In this document: piece by piece, positions 1 through 7,899 of the stretch
How positions within the stretch are numbered: the first letter of the stretch is position 1
Layout: every line of letters starts with the position of its first letter
NCBI GenBank assembly: GCA_945905295.1
Contig: CAMDPX010000051.1
Coordinates: 1-36,639 of the forward strand
Source: Planctomyces sp. SH-PL62
GTDB lineage: Bacteria > Planctomycetota > Planctomycetia > Planctomycetales > Planctomycetaceae
DNA: 36,639 nt
Direction of reading: 5' to 3'
Notes under the pieces: generated by a model
Database searches by the model: none
What the model saw: only the letters and a program-made list of their open reading frames with translations
What the model was told of the DNA's origin: nothing
Position numbers and translations under genes: made by a program

Positions 1-148
1 GTAAACTCATCATCGGCTCCGGTCGTCATCGTCCCGAAAGGGACAACTACCGCTTCGAGCGGTCAAATTGGGGATGCTCAGCATACCCCGTCTAGGCACG
101 ACCGGAGCCTTCAATATACCTCGTCGGTCTGAGGCGAAGCCTCGTTAG
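1..148 (+). repeat. Left copy of perfect 148-bp terminal inverted repeat with cloverleaf fold
   Basis: Bases 1-148 are the exact reverse complement of 36492-36639; identity stops at 149. Internally, 15-26 pairs perfectly with 98-109 (12 bp). It encloses three hairpins: 31-35/40-44 with a GAAA loop, 49-54/58-63 with a 3-nt loop, and 70-78/80-89 with one bulged base. A fourth hairpin lies outside at 131-135/139-143. The fold resembles a structured RNA or a single-strand-recognised DNA element, but I do not recognise the family. The TAA stop of the flanking minus-strand gene (145-147) lies inside the repeat edge. Confidence 0.95.
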
Positions 149-2424
149 ACGTACCCGCGGAAAAGCCGGAGCGTCCAATCGGCGGCCAGTAACACGCACA
201 GCAGCAAGATCAGTGCGAAATTGTGCCAGAGGTCGAACGCTTGTCGGCGGGCCACGGTTGTCGATGATTGCGAGTCGGAACCGATCCAACCATCGGTCAG
301 GCTCGGATCGATCCTGCGTCCGCCAGTGGCACTCGCCCAGCGTTCGAGAACCGCGAAGTCCACCGGCGATCCATCGGTTTCGTTTCCGCGAGGAGTGACC
401 TCGATGACGACCGAAGCGTCCGCCACGTTCTGGCCTTCGCTGCGAGCGGTCACTTCGATGCGATAGCGTCCCGGTTGCGACGGCTCGAATTGCGCGGAGG
501 GCGTCGCACTCATCTGTTCGCGAGTTTGCAGCGCGAGAGGCAACCGTCGGCCATTCGGGAGGACGACGGTTCCCTCCAATGTCGGCGCGGCCGTTTCTTC
601 ACCTGCGGAGATTTCCGTCGCGATCCGGATCGAATCGCCGACTCGATACTGAGTCTGTTCCGGCCGCAGAAATAATTGGCGGCGGGCGGACGTTTGCTCG
701 GTGGGAGCTAATGCTCGAAAGGCATGTTGCCAGAACGCGGAATGCAGCGTCACGCCATCATCGGTTCGGGGACCGTGCGATTGCCATCGCCACAAGGTGT
801 CCGTGCCGATGAATAAGACTCGCCCGCGTCCGACGCTCTGCTCCGCGATGACCACCAGCGGACCATAGGCGTTCTGTTGGCCTGCCGTTTCCAAAAGCAC
901 CGTGGCCAGCGGGCGTTTGCGGAGCACCGGATAGACATGCTCCAACGTGGGCAATGCTGTCGCCGAACTCGTCAGACTTCGATCCGAACTCTCACGAGTT
1001 CGGCTACGTGACTCCTCCGTCAACGTGAACCACGATGACGCTTTCCCTTCCGGGGTGAGCCGCACTTCGATTTGTCCGGAAATGGGAGTGCCCGATTCGC
1101 GTGTCAGTTCTACCGGCAGCAGACGCGTCAGCTCGGGAGTATCAACCCATTCCTCCAAATGTGTGCCAGCCATCACCACCAGAGATTTGCCACCCTCCGT
1201 GACGGCTCCGTAAATGTGACGTGCCAAGCCACGCGGCCACGTTGCCGGACGAACGTCACCCAAAACCAGCGTATCGAAACCGTCGATTTCGCTGCGGCTC
1301 TGAGGAAATCCTCCCAGCTTCACGCGGCGTTCCGGCTCGCCGAATTGCACGAACGCATTTTCTCCACGCGACAACAGCGCCGTCAGACTGAAGCTCGGAT
1401 CATCTTCCAGCACACGGCGGAGGTATTTGAATTCCCATCGCCAACTGTCTTCGAGAATCAGCACGTCATGGCGATCATCGACCACATGCACATTGACCGC
1501 ATAAGCCGAGGTAGGATGGCCGCCCTCGGCCGTCCCCTGCATCAACTCAAAGCGGTAGCGTTTGAGTCCCGCCTCTTTCGGTCGATGCGTGACGATCGCG
1601 AATTGATCCTGCCCAGCAATCAGCCCAGTCAATTCGCGCCGCTGGATTTCCTGGCCATCTTCTTCGACAACGAGCGTCAGCCGATCCAGCACTTGATGCG
1701 GACGAACCGTGACCTGAAACGCCGTCTCCGAGCCGATAAGCACGCGTTGCGCCGCCTGAACCAGAACAATTTCCGCAGCCGTGGGTGCCGGCTGATCGGA
1801 AGCTTTCGCGGGAGCGAGCACGTCGAGCGATAGTCCCAATCCTTTGGCAACGGCAACTACATCTGCGGAACTGCGATGTTGTCCGTCACTGACGATCAGC
1901 GCGCGGCTCGGCGTGGCGGACGAATCACGCGACGCATTCAATAATCGGACGTAGTTCCAAGCCGACTTCAAACTCGCCGCGACATCGGTCCCCTCTCCGC
2001 GCGGCGCGGCCTTTTCGAGGGCCGCGAGCGTGGCCGGGTAGGCTCGACGATCGAACGTGAACCAGTGCAGCGAATGAGTTCGAGCGGCAGCCTGCACCGC
2101 CGGGCTGTTCGCGAGTTGCTGCTTCACGTCCTCGAAGCGTGACCCGTTGGCCGCTGGCGACGACATGCTCGCCGAAGTATCGACCAGCACCAGCAAACTG
2201 GGCGAATCGGTGACCGTCCGCGACACCGACAGCACCGGCTGAAACAAGCCCAGGACCAGCAGCACGACCATGCCAACCCGCAGCACAGCCAACTGCACGA
2301 TTGACCGCCGTGGGACATGCTTTTGAATCAATAACCGACTGCCAATCCACAGCGCCCCAAACAGCGCGAGGCCGATCAGCGCGATCCATGCGGGATGCAA
2401 CACAGGAAAGAACTGCCAGATCAT
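145..2424 (-). CDS. VWA and glutamine-amidotransferase-like membrane protein (BatA/BatB-type partner)
   Basis: This 759-aa protein ends module B. It has two N-terminal membrane segments (about residues 10-32 and 43-64), then a von Willebrand A domain with an intact MIDAS start at residues 82-86 (DTSAS), and later GTD and SDG loops. A class I glutamine amidotransferase-like region covers about 360-600, followed by a beta-sandwich-like part and a C-terminal membrane helix near 735-752. Such proteins sit with MoxR and DUF58 proteins and are thought to present a periplasmic metal-dependent binding domain. The start is the ATG at 2424, whose A is also the last base of the upstream TGA (TGATG), so translation is probably coupled. 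A palindromic element at 959-1007 is read in frame as a Ser/Arg/Thr-rich linker. The stop codon lies in the terminal repeat, so the natural C-terminus may have been set by that repeat. Confidence 0.88.
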   Translation of the reverse strand: MIWQFFPVLHPAWIALIGLALFGALWIGSRLLIQKHVPRRSIVQLAVLRVGMVVLLVLGLFQPVLSVSRTVTDSPSLLVLVDTSASMSSPAANGSRFEDVKQQLANSPAVQAAARTHSLHWFTFDRRAYPATLAALEKAAPRGEGTDVAASLKSAWNYVRLLNASRDSSATPSRALIVSDGQHRSSADVVAVAKGLGLSLDVLAPAKASDQPAPTAAEIVLVQAAQRVLIGSETAFQVTVRPHQVLDRLTLVVEEDGQEIQRRELTGLIAGQDQFAIVTHRPKEAGLKRYRFELMQGTAEGGHPTSAYAVNVHVVDDRHDVLILEDSWRWEFKYLRRVLEDDPSFSLTALLSRGENAFVQFGEPERRVKLGGFPQSRSEIDGFDTLVLGDVRPATWPRGLARHIYGAVTEGGKSLVVMAGTHLEEWVDTPELTRLLPVELTRESGTPISGQIEVRLTPEGKASSWFTLTEESRSRTRESSDRSLTSSATALPTLEHVYPVLRKRPLATVLLETAGQQNAYGPLVVIAEQSVGRGRVLFIGTDTLWRWQSHGPRTDDGVTLHSAFWQHAFRALAPTEQTSARRQLFLRPEQTQYRVGDSIRIATEISAGEETAAPTLEGTVVLPNGRRLPLALQTREQMSATPSAQFEPSQPGRYRIEVTARSEGQNVADASVVIEVTPRGNETDGSPVDFAVLERWASATGGRRIDPSLTDGWIGSDSQSSTTVARRQAFDLWHNFALILLLCVLLAADWTLRLFRGYV
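959..1007. repeat. REP-like inverted hairpin doublet inside a coding region (GTAG family I)
   Basis: The right arm is 984-1007 and the left arm, partly degenerate, is 959-982. Each arm is itself a small hairpin (for example 984-990 with 997-1003), and the right arm ends in CTAC, which is GTAG on the other strand. The same family recurs at 6653-6701 between two genes. Here it is translated on the minus strand within a serine-rich segment after TEESRS, without a stop. Confidence 0.75.
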
Positions 2425-4826
2425 CACGGAGTGGCTCCTTCCCGTTCGCGAAGTGGAGCGACAAAACCGCGCCGGCGCTGATGCGATGTGCTCAGCGCTG
2501 GATTCATTCGAGGACACAACCAGTACGCCAAGAAAAACTCGGCCAGCAAACAGAGGCACGCCGCGCTGACGAGCCACGGTTCCAGAGCCAGCCGCCGATC
2601 AACGGCCCCGACCTTCGTCGCCGAATTAGTCGGCTGCTCGATTTTCATTTCGACGGGAGACCACCACGCCCGAAATTTGTCCGGCTCAATCGGCTCCAGG
2701 CGGCTGTCACCCCGGCCGGGTTGAATCGTTAAATAAATCTGCTCAGGCGAGCGGGGCGGCGTCAGCCCTCCGGTACTTTCGTCGCCCAACCGGGGGGCTG
2801 ACGCCGCCCCGCTCGCCTGCAATCCGGTGCGTGGTTGAATGAGATAGAAGCCGGACTCCGTTGTGTCCGACAGGGTGAGCCATGTGCGATTCGACACCGT
2901 AGGGACTGGAGCAGACAAAATGCGGCCGGTCGGGGAGATGACGCGCGGAGACTGCGCTGCATCAATCGATTCCGGCAACGCCACGGTGATCGTCTCTCCC
3001 GACGTGAATTGACGCCGCAGTCCGGCCGATTGCAGATGCAGCAGCAGGCGATCGACCAGCGGCACAAAACTTTTCCGGCGCGGCAAATCGCACCAACGAT
3101 CGTCGGCCGAGCCGTTGATCACGATCACGCGACCGGCTTCCACGCGTCGCGCGATCAGGGCCGGAGTTCCGTCTTCCATCGTCGCCAGCACTTCATCCCC
3201 TGCCGTCAGCGAACCGAACCGATGCCATGCGCGCGACTGGGTGCCGGCCAGATCGCCCACCTCCGGATCGACCAAGCCCGTCAGTAATGGGTGGCGATCG
3301 TTCCATTGTTTCCACGGCGACAACCCGCCTCGCTTCGCATCCGCTTGAACGCTTCCGGATAATTCACTCGGCAGCAAGCTGTGCGCGGGAGCGAGCGGTT
3401 GCACAAAGGCTCGATTGTAAAGTTCCGCATCGACCGTCGATCCGAGGAACATAGCCAAGCCGGCACCGCGACGAACTCGCTCCGAGATCGCTGTGAATAA
3501 CGCTTCGCTCAGACCGGAGACATCGGCCAACAGGATCACATCGGCCAAAGCGATTTCCGCCGCCGACACCGTGATCGGAGTCTGGATCACAAGCTGTCCG
3601 TCAGCCGCCACCGAGCCAGTTTCCGCCAATGAACGAATCGCCGTTTCCAATGCCAGACCGGAATGTAGGTTGGGACTCTGTCCCGACCGTGTTGGCGTTG
3701 AATCGTTCGGAACGGTCGGGACAGAGTCCCAACCTACTCGGTTCGGAGTGATGAGCAGCAGCCGCGAATCGCCAGCGCTATCGAGATCAACGTAATACAC
3801 ATCGTCGTCAGGCAGCTCATCCGACGGCTCCAGTTTCAGCGTGACCAGACTTCCCTTTCGATCAAACGTCGTGGGCAACGGTAAGTCGACCGCCGTTCGT
3901 CGACCCGGTTGCAGGGTCAGCGGAAACTCCTGTTGTTCGACGCCCGACAAACCAGAAACTCGCAGCGTTCTTTGCATCGCGCTATCGCTGGTACCCGACG
4001 CTTCCACATGCAACACGGTTTCCGAATTTCGAGTCCGCAATCGTGCGGAGGTGAGCCAAGCATTCCGCGGCGCAGGCAAGCCGACATCGATCAATCGCAA
4101 CGAGACATCCGATTGGGTGGCACGCCCTGAGGCATTGCCAAGGGCGTGGTCATCGGCCACGCCCTTCGATGACTCAGGGCGTGCCACCCGTTGTTGAGCG
4201 AAGGTCGAGATCTCACTCGTGTTCCAGCCGTTCGCGGGGTTGTCGGTCAGGAAAACAACTTCGACGTGAACTCCCGGACGTCGCTGCGCCAACAACGAAC
4301 GAATTGGTTCGAACGCGGAGTCAAGCTGCGTCTCTGCCAGTCCCGATTGCAGACTGGATAACGCTGACAAATACAGAGTGGCCTCGTTCGTCCACGGAGC
4401 CAGCACTTCCGTCGTACTCCCGGTGAGTAGAACCGCCGTTCGATCACCCGGCAGAGTTTTGCGGATCAGTTCGGAAGCGAGATCGCGCGCCGTCTCCCAA
4501 GGAGTCGGACGTCCTTCGACACGTCGTCCCATGCTACGGCTGATATCGAGCACCACGATGCGATCGAGACCGGCCGCCGTTCCCGCCGGAGACCAGATCG
4601 GCCGCGCGAGTGCCAACACCAGCAGCGTCAGAAATCCGGCTCGCAACAAAAACAACAACACCTGATGCCACTGAATCCGTCGCGCCATTCGCTGTTGAGT
4701 CAAATGCAGCCAACGCAGGCTGCTAAACGGAGTCTGCCGCACATGCCGAGGCTTGAAGAGATGCACGAAGATGGGAATCGCGAGCAAAGCCAGACCGAAC
4801 AGCGCGCCGAAATTTAAGAAGGTCAT
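2424..4826 (-). CDS. BatA-like protein with N-terminal double-transmembrane region and VWA domain
   Basis: This 800-aa protein starts with the hallmark BatA-type N-terminus: a membrane helix at residues 4-22, the FKPRHVRQTPFSSLRWL segment, and a second helix at about 55-74. A VWA domain follows, with MIDAS residues D94-S96-S98 (DISRS). A long periplasmic region with a second alpha/beta domain and a C-terminal membrane helix (SAACLCLLAEFFLAYWL) completes it. In MoxR systems such proteins are membrane-anchored metal-binding partners of the AAA+ ATPase. Three unrelated palindromic elements (2744-2819, 3665-3737, 4115-4189) are translated in frame and lie between folded regions, an exceptional load for one gene. 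The gene lies 51 bp downstream of the 82-aa gene and overlaps the next start by one base. Confidence 0.92.
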   Translation of the reverse strand: MTFLNFGALFGLALLAIPIFVHLFKPRHVRQTPFSSLRWLHLTQQRMARRIQWHQVLLFLLRAGFLTLLVLALARPIWSPAGTAAGLDRIVVLDISRSMGRRVEGRPTPWETARDLASELIRKTLPGDRTAVLLTGSTTEVLAPWTNEATLYLSALSSLQSGLAETQLDSAFEPIRSLLAQRRPGVHVEVVFLTDNPANGWNTSEISTFAQQRVARPESSKGVADDHALGNASGRATQSDVSLRLIDVGLPAPRNAWLTSARLRTRNSETVLHVEASGTSDSAMQRTLRVSGLSGVEQQEFPLTLQPGRRTAVDLPLPTTFDRKGSLVTLKLEPSDELPDDDVYYVDLDSAGDSRLLLITPNRVGWDSVPTVPNDSTPTRSGQSPNLHSGLALETAIRSLAETGSVAADGQLVIQTPITVSAAEIALADVILLADVSGLSEALFTAISERVRRGAGLAMFLGSTVDAELYNRAFVQPLAPAHSLLPSELSGSVQADAKRGGLSPWKQWNDRHPLLTGLVDPEVGDLAGTQSRAWHRFGSLTAGDEVLATMEDGTPALIARRVEAGRVIVINGSADDRWCDLPRRKSFVPLVDRLLLHLQSAGLRRQFTSGETITVALPESIDAAQSPRVISPTGRILSAPVPTVSNRTWLTLSDTTESGFYLIQPRTGLQASGAASAPRLGDESTGGLTPPRSPEQIYLTIQPGRGDSRLEPIEPDKFRAWWSPVEMKIEQPTNSATKVGAVDRRLALEPWLVSAACLCLLAEFFLAYWLCPRMNPALSTSHQRRRGFVAPLREREGATP
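2744..2819. repeat. Inverted repeat doublet, family II, in frame in the BatA-like gene
   Basis: Perfect 25-bp arms at 2744-2768 and 2795-2819 surround a 26-nt spacer. The arms contain the GC-rich core GCGGGGCGGCGTCAGCCC. The same arms recur at 19029-19100 in the DUF4175-type gene, but translated in a different frame. Here they encode an Ala/Gly/Ser/Pro-rich linker (ASGAASAP...GGLTPPRS). Confidence 0.92.
3665..3737. repeat. REP-like inverted hairpin doublet, GTAG family V, in frame in the BatA-like gene
   Basis: Perfect 26-bp arms at 3665-3690 and 3712-3737 are separated by 21 nt. The element starts GTAGGTTGGGAC and ends in CTAC, and each arm can fold on itself (GGGAC with GTCCC). A lone arm of this family is at 24923-24953. 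It is translated as part of the segment running from VGWDSVPTVPN to RSGQSPNLH. Confidence 0.93.
4115..4189. repeat. Nested inverted repeat, family III, in frame in the BatA-like gene
   Basis: Perfect 17-bp outer arms (4115-4131 and 4173-4189) enclose a second palindrome (4140-4149 with 4157-4166). The outer motif GGTGGCACGCCCT and the inner motif AAGGGCGTGG recur at 21390-21559. It is translated as VARPESSKGVADDHALGN, followed by ASGRAT, just after the VWA domain. Confidence 0.9.
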
Positions 4827-4877
4827 CGTCGCACCTTGCGATGGCGGCTCAAGGACATGGATTGTTGCTGGTCCCGT

Positions 4878-5126
4878 TTACTGTCCTCGTTCGTACCGAA
4901 TGAGTTCATCGGTTTCCGCATTGATGGTCACGGTCAAGTCGCCTCCGCACTGGAGGAATCCTGGCGTCGGCAACGGTGCGAAATGAATCGTGCAAACTCC
5001 TTGAGCCACGGAGGCGGTGATGTCCATCGTCTCCACGTGGTAGCCCAGTCCGCGAGCGGTTCGGAGAGCGGTCTGGATGCCACGGACTAACTGAGTGTCG
5101 TAATCGGCTGCGGCGGCAACGCTCAT
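4878..5126 (-). CDS. Small uncharacterised protein coupled to the JAMM isopeptidase gene
   Basis: The product is 82 aa with no signal peptide or membrane segment. Residues 8-27 look helical, then alternating hydrophobic stretches (about 30-39, 44-50, 63-69) suggest a small alpha+beta fold. The C-terminal segment DLTVTINAETDELIRY weakly resembles the final strand-turn of PepSY-like proteins. Two cysteines (45 and 60) are present, but there is no ubiquitin-like GG tail and no E2-type catalytic context. Its ATG overlaps the stop of the JAMM gene by ATGA, and the BatA-like gene follows 51 bp later. It could be a substrate, adaptor or regulator of the isopeptidase; that is inference from position only. 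Confidence 0.75.
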   Translation of the reverse strand: MSVAAAADYDTQLVRGIQTALRTARGLGYHVETMDITASVAQGVCTIHFAPLPTPGFLQCGGDLTVTINAETDELIRYERGQ

Positions 5127-5578
5127 GGATTCAGTTCCTCGTCTCCGAGTTTCAGCACTTCGGCCGTACGTCCCACAACGGTCACCAGACCGTCATTGTC
5201 AATGTGATAGAAGTCTTCGCGACTGATGACAAACTGATGCACTCCCATCGTTTCAGGATACTCTTTCGAGAGTCGAATGTCTTGAGGGCTGGGTTCCTGT
5301 CGCCATTCTGGTCCGGCGTTCGGATGAGTGTGAAAGCTGCCGACGATTTCCTGTCCTTGAAAGAGACCGTTCGAGCACAGTGGAAAGCTGAGCGAATCGG
5401 ACGCAGACGCGGGGAGCCGAATCGCGGTGAAATTGGCTTGAGCATCTCGGACCAAGAACCCACCCTGTTCCGTGGGGTGCAAACCGCCGACATCGCTCGC
5501 GACATACGCCTGACGCATTTCGCTGATCACACTGCGAGACGCCAGCAATTCGCTCCGTGTCGGTTTCTCGTTCTTCAT
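5123..5578 (-). CDS. JAB/JAMM-domain metalloisopeptidase (Mov34/MPN-like)
   Basis: The product is a 151-aa single-domain protein. The JAMM zinc site is recognisable: E37 (TEQGGF), H83 and H85 in GSFHTHP, and S97-x-x-D100 in EPSPQD. The loop between HTHP and SxxD is somewhat longer than the commonest bacterial form. JAMM proteins cleave isopeptide or peptide bonds next to ubiquitin-like modifiers, or other C-terminal tails. There is no signal peptide, so it is probably cytosolic. It starts by ATGA overlap with the DUF58 gene and ends by ATGA overlap with the 82-aa gene, so it is translated as part of the MoxR-DUF58-VWA operon. No E1, E2 or ubiquitin-like gene is visible in the window, so the substrate is unknown. 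Confidence 0.88.
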   Translation of the reverse strand: MKNEKPTRSELLASRSVISEMRQAYVASDVGGLHPTEQGGFLVRDAQANFTAIRLPASASDSLSFPLCSNGLFQGQEIVGSFHTHPNAGPEWRQEPSPQDIRLSKEYPETMGVHQFVISREDFYHIDNDGLVTVVGRTAEVLKLGDEELNP

Positions 5579-6639
5579 CGTCGCACCTTGCTGCGCCGGT
5601 TCAAATACGCCGACAGCGCCTGATCATAAGGCTGCCGAGTGTTGATCAAGTGATAGTCGATGCCGGCTTCCGCCAAACCTTTTCGATAGAACTCACCGCA
5701 CTGCCGGACTTGTTCGAGATAACCGTCGCGCACGGCGGCGGGATCGATCTCCAATTCCTCACCGGTTTCCAAATCGCGGAACTGAGTCGCTCCTTGAAAC
5801 GGGAATTCCAGTTCGGCGGCATCCTGAAGATGGAACACGATCACGTCGTGCTTCAGACTGCGCAATTGGCGAATGGCTCGCAGCGTTTGATCGGGGTCGT
5901 CGATCAAATCGCTGATGACAACGACCATTCCTCGCCGTTTGAGATTCCGCGCAATCTGCCGCAGACTGCTGGGCATGTCGGTCCCTCCGGCCGGCGGATT
6001 GTCGATCATCACTTTCATCATCTGCCGGAGATGCGGCCGCCGACAGCGCGGCTGCACCAGCATGCCGGGCTTCGTCCCGAACAACGCCAGCCCACAGGCA
6101 TCCTGCTGCCTCAGCACCAAGTAGCCCAGGCAACTGGCGAGGAAGCAGGCGTAATCCCATTTGGTCAGCAAGCCGGTGCCGAACGCCATCGACGCGGAAC
6201 GATCCATGAGCAGGTAGCAGCGAAGATTCGTCTCCTCTTCAAACCGCTTGATGTAGTAATGGTCCGTCCGAGCATACAGATGCCAGTCGAGATACTTCAG
6301 ATCGTCCCCCGCGACGTACTCCCGATGATCGGCGAACTCCACGGAGAAGCCGTGAAACGGACTCTTGTGGAGTCCATTCAAAAATCCTTCGACGACCAAT
6401 CGCGCCAACAGAGGCGATAAGCCGATGCGAGCCAGCACCTCGGGTTGCAGGTATTTTTCCGCAGCGGTCCCAGTCAACCCTTCAGCCAAACTCGGCTGTC
6501 CCGATTGCTGCGCCAAAGCTCGATGCAACTTCTGCATGAGCGTCGAAGCCGCCGGACCAAGCTGCCGCCACCAAGCAGTTCCCGGCCCAGTTCGCAGTGG
6601 CGTTGTCAGAGGTTGAGGGCTTAGAGACATCGAGGCCAT
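5575..6639 (-). CDS. DUF58-domain protein (module B)
   Basis: The 354-aa product is a soluble DUF58 protein with the family signature REYVAGDDLKYLDWHLYART at about 107-126. A VWA-like fold follows with D146-x-S-x-S150 (DRSAS), then a GGTD loop and the strand GMVVVISDLIDD. DUF58 proteins are constant partners of MoxR AAA+ ATPases. I chose the ATG at 6639 (MASMSLSP); a second ATG lies 9 bases downstream (6630). The frame stays open further upstream, but that part would run into the MoxR gene and the palindrome at 6653-6701. It overlaps the JAMM gene by ATGA. Confidence 0.9.
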   Translation of the reverse strand: MASMSLSPQPLTTPLRTGPGTAWWRQLGPAASTLMQKLHRALAQQSGQPSLAEGLTGTAAEKYLQPEVLARIGLSPLLARLVVEGFLNGLHKSPFHGFSVEFADHREYVAGDDLKYLDWHLYARTDHYYIKRFEEETNLRCYLLMDRSASMAFGTGLLTKWDYACFLASCLGYLVLRQQDACGLALFGTKPGMLVQPRCRRPHLRQMMKVMIDNPPAGGTDMPSSLRQIARNLKRRGMVVVISDLIDDPDQTLRAIRQLRSLKHDVIVFHLQDAAELEFPFQGATQFRDLETGEELEIDPAAVRDGYLEQVRQCGEFYRKGLAEAGIDYHLINTRQPYDQALSAYLNRRSKVRR

Positions 6640-6652
6640 TCGTTTTGGCAAC

Positions 6653-6701
6653 GTAGCCGGACTCGTGAGAGTTCGGACCGAAGTCTCACGACTTCGGCTA
6701 C
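6653..6701. repeat. REP-like inverted hairpin doublet, GTAG family I, between MoxR and DUF58 genes
   Basis: Two 24-nt arms (6653-6676 and 6678-6701) form a near-perfect inverted pair. GTAG is at the left foot and CTAC at the right foot, and each arm is an imperfect hairpin with a GTGA/TCAC loop. It nearly fills the 82-bp gap between the MoxR stop and the DUF58 start. It is related to the copy at 959-1007. Confidence 0.9.
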
Positions 6702-6721
6702 GGAGGATTGTGAGAATCGAA

Positions 6722-7726
<1,005 letters not shown>

Positions 7727-7767
7727 GGCGGGTTGTTCAATCAGGAGGGAGGAGTGCGGTGGAGAAA

Positions 7768-7899
7768 TCCCAAGGTCCAAATCTCAATGACCAAGGAATT
7801 TCCAAATCCCAATTCCCAATCTCGAATGAATGGTTTGAGTGTTGGTTTTAGGGCTTGTGCATTCATTGGTCATTGGTGTTTGGGCATTGGAGATTTCGG
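7768..7899. repeat. AT-richer dispersed-repeat-like spacer
   Basis: This gap between the DUF4159 and MoxR genes is lower in GC than its surroundings. It contains repeated short words (CCAATTCCCAAT, CATTGGTCATTGG) arranged as a loose inverted repeat: AATCTC-AATGACCAA near the left, and its complement TTGGTCATTGG and GGAGATT near the right. It is not coding in a credible way. The TGA stop of the DUF4159 gene sits at its right edge. Confidence 0.5.

Noticed and set aside
15-109. tRNA or integron attC site in the terminal repeat
   Set aside because: The three-hairpin fold lacks T-loop and anticodon-loop signatures and has a 12-bp closing stem. Only one end resembles a GTTAG core, with no paired attC arms or integrase.
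4878-5578. A Bil-type or other ubiquitin-like conjugation operon
   Set aside because: Only the JAMM protein fits. The 82-aa neighbour lacks a GG tail and an E2 active-site context, and no E1-like gene is nearby.
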